Source: Streptomyces sp. Ag109_O5-1
Lineage (GTDB): Bacteria; Actinomycetota; Actinomycetes; Streptomycetales; Streptomycetaceae
Assembly: GCF_003814875.1 (NCBI RefSeq)
Contig: NZ_RKQF01000002.1
Span: 1 to 64,000, forward strand
Direction of reading: 5' to 3'
DNA: 64,000 nucleotides
Part shown: piece by piece, positions 34,575 to 42,633 of the stretch
How positions within the stretch are numbered: the stretch's first letter is position 1
Layout: each line of letters begins with the position of its first letter
The notes under the pieces: generated by a model
The model's input: the letters and a program-made list of their open reading frames with translations, nothing else
What the model was told of the DNA's origin: nothing
The model's database searches: none
Made by a program: the position numbers and the translations under genes

Positions 34575-36185
34575 GTGCCTTTCCAGCCACCTTCCCACAC
34601 CGCCGTCCGCCCGCTCCCCGACGCCGCCGCCAACGCCTTCGTCGAGGCGCTCGGCACGGACGCGGTCCTTACCGCCCCCGGAACCGTCGACGACTTCCGG
34701 GACCCCTTCTCCCACCCGGGCTGGAGCGACCACACCGCGGCCGCCGTCGTCATGCCGGCCACCGTCGAAGAGGTCCAGGCGGTCGTCCGCATCGCCGGCG
34801 AGCACCGCGTCCCGCTGTGGACCTTCTCCCAGGGCCGCAACAACGCCTACGGCGGACCCGCCCCCCGCGTCCCCGGATCAGTGCAGGTCAGCCTGCGCCG
34901 CATGAACCGAGTCCTCGAAGTGAACGAGGAACTGGCCTACGCGGTCGTCGAGCCCGGTGTGCGCTTCTTCGACCTGTACGACCACCTGCGCGCCGGCGGT
35001 CACAAGGTCTGGTCCTCCGCCCCCGACCTCGGCTGGGGCAGCGTCATCGGCAACGCCCTCGACCACGGGATCGGATACACCGTCGACGGCGACCACGCCG
35101 CCCGGCTGTGCGGCCTGGAGGTCGTCCTGCCCGACGGGAGTCTGCTGCGCACCGGTATGGGCGCGATGTCCGGCAACCGTGCCTGGCACGCCTACCCTCG
35201 TGGCTTCGGTCCCACGGCCGACGGTCTGTTCAAGCAGTCCGGACTCTCCATCGTCACCCGGGCGGGAGTGTGGTTGATGCCCGAGCCGGAGTGCTATCTC
35301 TCCGGCGGCGTCCAGGTGCCCCGCAAGGAGGACCTGCCCATCCTCATCGACGCGCTTCGCCCCCTCCTGCTGGACCGCACCCTCCAGAACCACCCCGCCA
35401 TCGGCCATCCGCTCTTTATCGCCTCCGTCATGGACGGCGCACCCACCCGTGCCGAGGTGTACGACGGTCCCGGCCCCGTACCCGAGGAGGCGGTTCTCCG
35501 GCTCGCCCGGCAAATGGGCCTCGGCCGCTGGAACATGCGCTTCGCGCTGTACGGCACCGAGGGCATCGTCGACGCCCGCCTCGCCCGGATCAGGAAGGCA
35601 CTGTCGATCATCCCCGGCGTCCACGTCGTCGGCGAGAAGTTCGCCGGACACGCTGTACACGACACCGCCCGCGATCAGAACGCCCAGGTCCAGGCGGGCA
35701 TCCCCAGCCTGGACCTGATGCGCGCACTGTCCTGGTACAGCGGCGAGGGAGGCGGCCATCTCGACTTCTCCACCGTCTCACCCCTGCGCGGGCAGGACGT
35801 CGTACAGGTGCATGCCCTGCTGGACGACCAGCTGAGCGGCAGCGGGCTGGACTACGACCCCGCCATGATCCTGGGCCAGCGGCACATCACCAACGTCGCC
35901 CAGCTCTACTTCAACCCCTGCGACGAGAAGCAGACCGGCGACGCCTACCGGCTCTACCCCGAACTGGTCCGCGCCCTCGCCGGGGCCGGCTACGGCGTCT
36001 ATCGCACGCACGTCGACTTCATGGACGCCGTCGCCGACACCTTCGACTTCGGCGATCACGCACTGCGCCGCTTCAACGAGCGGCTCAAGAACGCGCTCGA
36101 CCCGCACGGCATTCTCTCCCCCGGCAAGCAGGGCGTCTGGCCTTCCGGACTGCGCCACCTGCGCGACGTGTCGCCCAGCCGCTGA
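34575..36185 (+). CDS. Vanillyl-alcohol-oxidase/eugenol-oxidase-family flavoenzyme 1
   Basis: The protein has 536 aa. The PCMH-type FAD domain shows SQGRNNAYGGPAP, where the Tyr matches the active-site Tyr of VAO, AYAVVEPGVRFFDLY and the conserved PDLGWGSVIGNALDHGIGY with the VAO Asp. The C-terminus has GVYRTHVDFMDAV (active-site Tyr-Arg pair) and LDPHGILSPGKQGVWP. GQRHITNV may carry the His for covalent FAD. The family oxidises para-substituted phenols to aldehydes, ketones or quinone methides. The GTG at 34575 has GGGAGG 6 nt upstream and gives the same length as paralogue 2; an ATG at 34557 lacks a ribosome site. Confidence 0.9.
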   Translation: MPFQPPSHTAVRPLPDAAANAFVEALGTDAVLTAPGTVDDFRDPFSHPGWSDHTAAAVVMPATVEEVQAVVRIAGEHRVPLWTFSQGRNNAYGGPAPRVPGSVQVSLRRMNRVLEVNEELAYAVVEPGVRFFDLYDHLRAGGHKVWSSAPDLGWGSVIGNALDHGIGYTVDGDHAARLCGLEVVLPDGSLLRTGMGAMSGNRAWHAYPRGFGPTADGLFKQSGLSIVTRAGVWLMPEPECYLSGGVQVPRKEDLPILIDALRPLLLDRTLQNHPAIGHPLFIASVMDGAPTRAEVYDGPGPVPEEAVLRLARQMGLGRWNMRFALYGTEGIVDARLARIRKALSIIPGVHVVGEKFAGHAVHDTARDQNAQVQAGIPSLDLMRALSWYSGEGGGHLDFSTVSPLRGQDVVQVHALLDDQLSGSGLDYDPAMILGQRHITNVAQLYFNPCDEKQTGDAYRLYPELVRALAGAGYGVYRTHVDFMDAVADTFDFGDHALRRFNERLKNALDPHGILSPGKQGVWPSGLRHLRDVSPSR

Positions 36186-36258
36186 CCCGCTTCCGCCTGC
36201 GCGCCCTCTCTCCCTTCCCCTTCGCCCCAGTCGACCACCGTGAGCAACGGAGCCCATT

Positions 36259-37590
36259 GTGAAGACCAACGGCAATCGCCCGCACAGATCCACGAGCACC
36301 CGCGTGCTCACCGTCGCCGCCTGCGCAGCCCTCCTGGCCCTGCTGGCCACCGGCTGCGCCTCCACCGGCACCGACGCCGCCGCGGCCTCCTCCGCGAAGC
36401 CGTCCAAGGCCTCCAAGTGCGGCCTCGGCAACGGCAAGACGGCCACCGGGCCGGCCATCAAGCTCGGTGCCATCGTCTCTGACACCCCCGGGCTGAGCTT
36501 CACCGACGTCACCGACATGGCGAACGCGTACTTCTCCTGCGTCAACGCCAACGGCGGCATCATCGGCCGCCCCGTGAAACTCGTCGTGGAAAAGGACGCG
36601 CTCGACCCGCAGTTGACCGCGTCCCTGGCGACCAAGCTGATAGACACCGAGAAGATCGTCGGCTTCACCGCCAGCAGCAGCGTCCTGGACTGCTCGGTCA
36701 ACGCCAAGACCTACGAGAAGAAGGCCGTCTACGGTATCGACGCGGGCCTCGCCCTCGACTGCTTCAACTCCCCCGCCATCGCGCCGGTCAACGTCGGCGC
36801 AAGTTACAGCGCGCTGGCCACCGCCCAGTACCTGCTCGACAAGGGCGCCAAGAAGCTGGTCGTCTTCACCAGCAACACACCCGGCTCCAACGCCATCAAC
36901 GCCAGCATCAAGGAGCTCGGCAAGAAGGCTGGCGTCCCGGTCACCGCCTGGGTGGAGAACGTCCCGGTCGCCGACGCCAACGGGCTCGCGCTCAAGGCCG
37001 CCCAGGCCGCGGGCGCCGGCGGCGGTGTCGTGGTGAACCTCAACGCGGGTGAGGCTCTGAAGGTGTTCAAGGCAATCGAGCAGCAGGGACTGATCGACCA
37101 GGCCATATGGGGCTGCCCGGCGGGCTGCAACGACCAGTCCATGCTCCAGCAACTGGGCAGCGCCTGGGACGGCAAGCTCGGTGTCAACGCCGAGATGAAC
37201 CTGGCCAGCTCGCCCGGTCCGGACAACCAGCTCTATCTCCAGCTGCGCCGGAAGTACGCCCCGAAGACCCAGCTCGGAAACTTCGGCCAGCTCGGCTTCA
37301 CCGCCGCACGGATCGCCGTCCAGGCGCTGCTGAGCATCAAGTCCGGCGACTACACCACCGCCACCGTGGGCGCGGCGTTCAAGGGTGTCAAGGACTACCG
37401 GTCCGACCTGTACTGCAAGCCTTGGTACTTCGGCACCCAGACGTTCCACACCGCCAACAACACCACCCGGACCATCACTCCGAAGAGCGGTCAGTGGACG
37501 CAGACCCAGGACTGCTCCGAGATGCCCGCCCTCCCGAACAACAACTTCGCCAAGATCCGCGCATACGAGAAGCAGATCGGTCTCGGCTGA
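36259..37590 (+). CDS. Liv-type ABC substrate-binding lipoprotein
   Basis: The protein has 443 aa. Lipobox LATGC lies at about residue 35 after a typical hydrophobic run. The mature part is a type I periplasmic-binding fold (IKLGAIVSDTPGLSFTDVTD, NGGIIGRPVKLVVE, YSALATAQYLLDKGAKKLVV). It is longer than classic LivK and Cys-rich, with CGLGNG, DCSVN, DCFNS and GCPAGC. In actinomycetes such proteins often bind aromatic acids instead of amino acids; the flanking VAO genes support that. The GTG start has GGAG 7 nt before it. Confidence 0.85.
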   Translation: MKTNGNRPHRSTSTRVLTVAACAALLALLATGCASTGTDAAAASSAKPSKASKCGLGNGKTATGPAIKLGAIVSDTPGLSFTDVTDMANAYFSCVNANGGIIGRPVKLVVEKDALDPQLTASLATKLIDTEKIVGFTASSSVLDCSVNAKTYEKKAVYGIDAGLALDCFNSPAIAPVNVGASYSALATAQYLLDKGAKKLVVFTSNTPGSNAINASIKELGKKAGVPVTAWVENVPVADANGLALKAAQAAGAGGGVVVNLNAGEALKVFKAIEQQGLIDQAIWGCPAGCNDQSMLQQLGSAWDGKLGVNAEMNLASSPGPDNQLYLQLRRKYAPKTQLGNFGQLGFTAARIAVQALLSIKSGDYTTATVGAAFKGVKDYRSDLYCKPWYFGTQTFHTANNTTRTITPKSGQWTQTQDCSEMPALPNNNFAKIRAYEKQIGLG

Positions 37591-37623
37591 CCGCCGGCGG
37601 CTGATCGGAACCGGACGTCTCCC

Positions 37624-38493
37624 ATGCCAAGCCTTCTGCCCTTCCTCGTTCTCGGACTGGCTCTCGGTGGTGTGTTCTCGCTCTCCGGCGTCGGCATCGT
37701 GGTGCTGTACCGCACCACCGGAGTGCTCTATCTGGCGGGCGGAGCGGTCGGCGCCGTCGGTGCCTTCACCGCCTGCTCCTTGGCCACCACCGCGGGCCTG
37801 TCCGTCTGGCCCGCGGCCGCACTCGGCGTGGCGCTGTCGGCGGCGATCACCCTGGTGTACGGCCTGCTCCTCGGTCCCCGGCTCGCTCAGCGCGAACCGC
37901 TGGTCAAGGCCGCGGCCACGCTCGGTCTGACGCTCGTCCTGCTGGGCACCATGTCCTGGATCTGGGGCGCGCAGACCTACTCCCTCTCCCTGCCCACGAC
38001 CGCCTGGGGCATCGTCCTCGGCACCGTGCACGTCAACGGCACCCAGCTGATCAGCCTGGCGCTCGGCCTGCTGCTCACCGCCGTCACCGCGGTGTTCCTG
38101 GACCGCACGGCGCTGGGCACGGCGATGCGCGCGCTGGCCGACGACCGGGAGAGCAGCGCGCTGCTGGGCGTACCGGTGCGCCGGGTGGAGGCGGCCGCCT
38201 GGCTGGGTTCCGGCGTCGTCTTCGGCGTGGCGGGGATCGTGCTGTCCAACCTGGTCGGCCTCGACATCAACGGTCTGACGTTCCTGATCATCTCCGGGCT
38301 GGCCGCCGCCCTCGTCGGACGGCTGGAGTCGCTGTGGACCACGCTGGCTGCCGGCCTCGTCATCGGGGTCGCCCAGTCCCTGCTCACTCCCGTGGCGAGC
38401 CTGTCCTCCTACCGGTCCATGACGCCGTTCCTGGTGGCGATAGCGGTCGTGCTGGTCATGGCCGTCCGCCGCCCGTCACAGACAAGGGTCTGA
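37624..38493 (+). CDS. Liv-type ABC permease (LivH)
   Basis: The protein has 289 aa and about eight membrane helices. GLALGGVFSLSGVGIVVLYR at the start and the LivH signature in TALGTAMRALADDRESSALLG (ATPase-docking loop, about residues 160-180) are clear. It is 33 bp after the binding-protein gene and 3 bp before the LivM gene. It forms the channel with LivM. Confidence 0.9.
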   Translation: MPSLLPFLVLGLALGGVFSLSGVGIVVLYRTTGVLYLAGGAVGAVGAFTACSLATTAGLSVWPAAALGVALSAAITLVYGLLLGPRLAQREPLVKAAATLGLTLVLLGTMSWIWGAQTYSLSLPTTAWGIVLGTVHVNGTQLISLALGLLLTAVTAVFLDRTALGTAMRALADDRESSALLGVPVRRVEAAAWLGSGVVFGVAGIVLSNLVGLDINGLTFLIISGLAAALVGRLESLWTTLAAGLVIGVAQSLLTPVASLSSYRSMTPFLVAIAVVLVMAVRRPSQTRV

Positions 38494-38496
38494 CGA

Positions 38497-39567
38497 ATGA
38501 ACGTCCTCGAAGACGCGCACCGCACCACCGCACCGGACCATGCGCGGCACCCGACGGCGGCCATCGGGCACAGGCTGCGGCAGCCCCTGTCGGCGGCGGC
38601 CTGGCCGGCCGCTGTGGCGGCGGCCGCGCTCCTGCTGCCGCTGTTCACCAGCCCGTACTGGATCCAGGTTCTCACCGCCGCGGCGGTGTTCTCGGTCGCG
38701 GCCCTGGGTCTGAGCGTGCTGTACGGGCGGGTCGGGCTGATCTCACTGGGCCAGATCGCGATGCTCGCAGTCGGCGGCTGGACCGCGGAACGGCTGGGCC
38801 AGACCGGTGCGTTGCCGTTCTGGCTGGTACTGCTGGCCACCGGTGTGGTGACCGGACTGATCGGAATCGTCATCGGGCTCCCCGCCCTGCGGCTGTCCGG
38901 CCTGTACCTGGCCCTGATCACCCTCATGCTGGCCGCTGCGGTCACCATCGTGCTGACCAACACCAACTTCCCCAACGGCGGACCCGGCTTCCTCGGCTAC
39001 GACCCCGTGAAATCCGGCACCGTGCCGCTGGCCCGGCCCGCCGTCGCCGCCGGCGACACCGCCTACTTCCGTTACACGGTCGTGGTCTGTGTCCTGATGT
39101 TCCTGCTGGCCATCGCCCATACCCGGGGCAGGCCGGGCAGGGCCTGGGCGGCGATCCGGCAGAGCGAGCACGCGGCGGTGGCCGCCGGGATCAACGTCAC
39201 CCTGTACAAGCTGTGGGCCTTCGCCCTGGCGTGCTTCATGACCGGTGTGGCCGGGGCCCTGCTGGCGGCCAGCGCGGGCGGGCTGACGGTCTACCAGTTC
39301 CCCCCACAGGAGTCGATCACTCTGCTGGCCGCCCTGCTGATGGCGGGCATGTACCACTTCGCCGGAGCCGTCGTGGCAGGGCTGATGCTGAAGGCGATGC
39401 CCGCCCTGCTCGACACCTGGGGGGTCAGCGGCAACGTCCTGCTGATCGTCTTCGGGGTGGGCCTCGTGCAGACACTGGTCACCTCGCCGGAGGGCATCGC
39501 CGGCCAGATGAGCCGGGACCTGGCCCGGCTGGGTGCCCGGGTCGGGATGCGGAGGACCACGTCATGA
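38497..39567 (+). CDS. Liv-type ABC permease (LivM)
   Basis: The protein has 356 aa with an N-terminal polar tail of about 35 residues, then some ten helices. LGLSVLYGRVGLISLGQIAM and GRAWAAIRQSEHAAVAAGIN are LivM features, the latter the ATPase-docking loop. The stop overlaps the LivG start by 4 nt. Confidence 0.9.
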   Translation: MNVLEDAHRTTAPDHARHPTAAIGHRLRQPLSAAAWPAAVAAAALLLPLFTSPYWIQVLTAAAVFSVAALGLSVLYGRVGLISLGQIAMLAVGGWTAERLGQTGALPFWLVLLATGVVTGLIGIVIGLPALRLSGLYLALITLMLAAAVTIVLTNTNFPNGGPGFLGYDPVKSGTVPLARPAVAAGDTAYFRYTVVVCVLMFLLAIAHTRGRPGRAWAAIRQSEHAAVAAGINVTLYKLWAFALACFMTGVAGALLAASAGGLTVYQFPPQESITLLAALLMAGMYHFAGAVVAGLMLKAMPALLDTWGVSGNVLLIVFGVGLVQTLVTSPEGIAGQMSRDLARLGARVGMRRTTS

Positions 39568-40280
39568 TCGAGATCAGGGAGCTGACCGTACGCTTCGGCG
39601 GCGTCACCCCCATCCAGGCCATGGATCTGACGCTGCCCGGCGGCGCCTGCGGCCTGATCGGCCCCAACGGCGCCGGCAAGACCACCTTCTTCAACGTACT
39701 CAGCGGCTTCGTCACCCCGGCGACCGGCCGCGTCCTGGCATTCGGTGACGACCTGCTGGCCCTGCCGGGCCACCGCCGAGCCCGCTGGGGGCTGCGCCGC
39801 ACTTTCCAGACCGAGCAGGCGATCGAGCAACTGTCGGTGTACGACAACGTGGCCATGGTCCACGAGCACACCGGGGGCCACCGCCGCGACCGCCACCGCG
39901 ACGTGCTCACCGCCCTGGACTTCGTCGGCCTTTCCGTCAGCCCCACGGCCCCGGTCGGCGCCCTGGGCGCGGGGGAACGACGGCTGGTCGAGCTCGCCCG
40001 TGCGGTCGTCGGCCGCCCCCGCGTGGTCCTGCTCGACGAGCCCGCCGCGGGGCTGCCGGACGAGGAGACGGGCCGGATCGGTGCCGTGATCCGCCGCATC
40101 CCGGCGGAGCTGGACGCCATGACCGTACTGGTCGACCACGACATGAGCCTGGTGTCTGCCTGCTGCGACGTCACCGCCGTGCTCGACTTCGGCCGGATCG
40201 TCGCCGCCGGTCCCACCCAGGAGGTCCTGCGCGACGAGCATGTCGTGCGGGCCTACCTCGGTACCGAGGAGGTCGCATGA
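39564..40280 (+). CDS. Liv-type ABC ATPase (LivG) with a divergent signature motif
   Basis: The protein has 238 aa. Walker A is GPNGAGKTTFFN, Walker B is VVLLDEPAAGL and the H-loop is VLVDHDMSLV. The ABC signature is LGAGERRLVELARA instead of the usual LSGGQ or LSYGQ, a marked change of the second and third residues. It is a common LivG length. It overlaps both neighbours by 4 nt. It powers the importer together with the next ATPase, whose signature is normal. Confidence 0.88.
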   Translation: MIEIRELTVRFGGVTPIQAMDLTLPGGACGLIGPNGAGKTTFFNVLSGFVTPATGRVLAFGDDLLALPGHRRARWGLRRTFQTEQAIEQLSVYDNVAMVHEHTGGHRRDRHRDVLTALDFVGLSVSPTAPVGALGAGERRLVELARAVVGRPRVVLLDEPAAGLPDEETGRIGAVIRRIPAELDAMTVLVDHDMSLVSACCDVTAVLDFGRIVAAGPTQEVLRDEHVVRAYLGTEEVA

Positions 40281-41026
40281 CCGTCACCACCGCGCCCGCG
40301 CTGCACGTCGAAGAGCTCCGTGTCGCACGCGGAACCCGGACCGTGCTGCACGACGTACGTCTCGACATCCCCGCCGGAGAGGTCACCGCTCTCCTCGGCC
40401 CCAACGGCGCGGGCAAGTCCACCCTGGTCCTCGCGCTCGGCGGCATCCTGCGCCCCACCGGCGGGCGCCTCCTGCTCGGCGAGCGCGAGCTGACGGGACG
40501 CCGGCCCGAGAAGGTGCGGGCGGCCGGGGTGGCAGTCGTACCCGAAGGACGGCGGCTGCTGCCCAGCCTGACCGTCCGTGACAACCTGCACGCCGCGGTC
40601 TACTCCCTCGGCCGCGAGGCCCGCCGGACCGGAGTCGAGTACGCGCTGGAGCTCTTCCCCGAGCTGAGGCAACGCTGGCACACCCCCGCCCGTGCCCTGT
40701 CCGGCGGGCAGCAGCAGATGGTCGTCCTGGCCCAGGCACTCGCCTCCCGGCCGTCCGTGCTGGTCGTGGACGAGCTGTCGCTGGGCCTGGCGCCGGTCGT
40801 GGTGAAGCGTCTGATGCCGGTCCTGGCCGACGTCGCCGCCGCCGGCACGGCCGTCCTGCTCATCGAGCAGTTCGCACACGTCGCCCTCGCCCTGGCCACC
40901 ACCGCCCACATCCTGGAAGGCGGCCGCATCCGCTTCAGCGGCACGGCACAGGAGCTCAAGGACAACCCCGACAAGCTGAGCGCCGCGTACCTGCTGCGCA
41001 CGAACGCCGAGGACTCCCCGTCATGA
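40277..41026 (+). CDS. Liv-type ABC ATPase (LivF)
   Basis: The protein has 249 aa. Walker A GPNGAGKSTLVLA, signature LSGGQQQMVVLAQALA, Walker B SVLVVDELSLGLAP and H-loop LLIEQF are all regular. GVAVVPEGRRLLPSLTV is typical of LivF. It overlaps the second VAO gene by 4 nt (ATGA), so transporter and enzyme are translated together. Confidence 0.9.
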   Translation: MTVTTAPALHVEELRVARGTRTVLHDVRLDIPAGEVTALLGPNGAGKSTLVLALGGILRPTGGRLLLGERELTGRRPEKVRAAGVAVVPEGRRLLPSLTVRDNLHAAVYSLGREARRTGVEYALELFPELRQRWHTPARALSGGQQQMVVLAQALASRPSVLVVDELSLGLAPVVVKRLMPVLADVAAAGTAVLLIEQFAHVALALATTAHILEGGRIRFSGTAQELKDNPDKLSAAYLLRTNAEDSPS

Positions 41027-42633
41027 CCCGACCGCCCCTCTCCGCCGACGCCCTAGCCGCTCTCTCCGCCGCCCTCGGCCCGGAGCATGTCCTGCACCGC
41101 CCCGAGGACCTGCTGCCGTACCGCGATCCCTACGCCCACGCCTCCTGGCAGGAGCACATCCCCTCCGCTGTCGTCTCACCCGCGACCGTCGAGGAGGTCC
41201 AGGCCGTCGTCCGGATCGCCGGCGAACACAGCCTGCCGCTGTGGACGTTCTCCCAGGGCCGCAACAACGGATACGGCGGTCCGGCCCCGGCCACCACCGG
41301 CTCGGTCTCGGTCAGCCTGCGTCGCATGAACCGCATCCTGGAACTGGACGAAGACCTCGCGTACTGCGTGGTCGAGCCCGGTGTGCGCTTCTTCGACCTC
41401 TTCGAGGAGATCCGGCGGCGCGGCCTCGCCCTGTGGCCCTCCATCCCCGACCTCGGCTGGGGCAGCGTCATCGGCAACTGCCTCGATCACGGCGTCGGCT
41501 TCACCCCGCTCGGCGACCACCCCGGCCGCCAGAGCGGCATGGAGGTCGTCCTCGCCGACGGCTCCCTGCTGCGTACCGGCATGGGCGCCATGAAGGGCAA
41601 CCCGTCCTGGCCCGTCCGCAAGCCCGGCTTCGGTCCGTCGGCCGACGGGATGTTCATGCAGTCCAACTACGGCATCGTCACCAAGATGGGCTGCTGGCTC
41701 GTACCGCAGCCCGAGGTGTACATGTCCTGCGACGTGCGGGTCGATCGCGAGGAGGACATCGTCGCCCTCGTCGACACCGTCCGCCCGCTGCTCCTGGACC
41801 GCACCATCCCCAACTACCCCATCGCGTACAACACGATGCTCGTCGGCGGCGCGCTCAGCGGTGTCCCCCGCGAGTACTGGTACCGGGGAGAGGGCGCGCT
41901 TCCGGAGGAGGCCATCGACCGTATAGCCCGCGAGACGGACACGGGCCGCTGGTACATGCGCTTCGCCCTGTACGGCCACGCGGAAATCGTGGAGCAGCAG
42001 TACGAGATCTGCCGCCGCGCCTTCGAGGCCATCCCCGGCGCCCGCCTCACCGCTCGCGCATACGACGGCGCCACCGCCGTCGACCGGCTCACGGCGCCCG
42101 CCGAACCCATCCCGGACGGCCCGGCCGCCGCCCTGCCGCGCATCCGGCACCAGTCCGACACCACCCAGGCCGGCGTCCCCACGCTCGACCTGCTGGACAA
42201 CCTCAGCTGGGACGAACACGGCGTGGGCGGCCACCTCGACTATTCCCCCGTCGCCCCGCTCACCGGCGAGGAGGCGCTGGAGCAGAACCGCTGGCTGCGC
42301 TCCGCCCTCGCGGCCGAAGGCCTGGACTACGCCACCTCCCTGATGCTCACCCCGCGCGCCTTCGTCAACATCACCTCGTTGTGGTTCAACACGGCCGACG
42401 CGGCGCAGACCCGGCACGCGTACGACGTGATCGGCCGGCTCATCCCGGAAGGCGCCCGCCGCGGCTACGGCGTCTACCGCACACACCTGCGCCACATGGA
42501 CGCTGTCGCCGACACCTTCGACTTCGGCGGCCACGCCCAGCGCCGCTTCAACGAAGCCGTCAAGGACTGCCTCGACCCGCAGGGCATCTTCTCGCCCGGC
42601 AAGCAGGGGATCAGGGCGCGGGCGCTGCGCTGA
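41023..42633 (+). CDS. Vanillyl-alcohol-oxidase-family flavoenzyme 2
   Basis: The protein has 536 aa, a paralogue of the enzyme at 34575-36185. It keeps SQGRNNGYGGPAP, AYCVVEPGVRFFDLF, IPDLGWGSVIGNCLDHGVGF and GVYRTHLRHMDAVADTFDFG. In place of GQRHITNV it reads TPRAFVNIT, so the candidate FAD-linking His is replaced; FAD may be bound non-covalently. It sits as the last gene of the Liv operon. Its TGA (42631-42633) abuts the left end of an IS701-like element, so the C-terminus may have been cut by a few residues compared with the paralogue. Confidence 0.88.
   Translation: MTRPPLSADALAALSAALGPEHVLHRPEDLLPYRDPYAHASWQEHIPSAVVSPATVEEVQAVVRIAGEHSLPLWTFSQGRNNGYGGPAPATTGSVSVSLRRMNRILELDEDLAYCVVEPGVRFFDLFEEIRRRGLALWPSIPDLGWGSVIGNCLDHGVGFTPLGDHPGRQSGMEVVLADGSLLRTGMGAMKGNPSWPVRKPGFGPSADGMFMQSNYGIVTKMGCWLVPQPEVYMSCDVRVDREEDIVALVDTVRPLLLDRTIPNYPIAYNTMLVGGALSGVPREYWYRGEGALPEEAIDRIARETDTGRWYMRFALYGHAEIVEQQYEICRRAFEAIPGARLTARAYDGATAVDRLTAPAEPIPDGPAAALPRIRHQSDTTQAGVPTLDLLDNLSWDEHGVGGHLDYSPVAPLTGEEALEQNRWLRSALAAEGLDYATSLMLTPRAFVNITSLWFNTADAAQTRHAYDVIGRLIPEGARRGYGVYRTHLRHMDAVADTFDFGGHAQRRFNEAVKDCLDPQGIFSPGKQGIRARALR

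Noticed and set aside
36085..38031. Long minus-strand open frame opposite the Liv binding protein
   Set aside because: Shadow of the well-supported plus-strand genes with lipobox and membrane helices.
36259..41026. Branched-chain amino acid uptake system
   Set aside because: The family is Liv-like, but operon coupling to VAO enzymes makes an aromatic substrate more likely. The amino acid role is not excluded.
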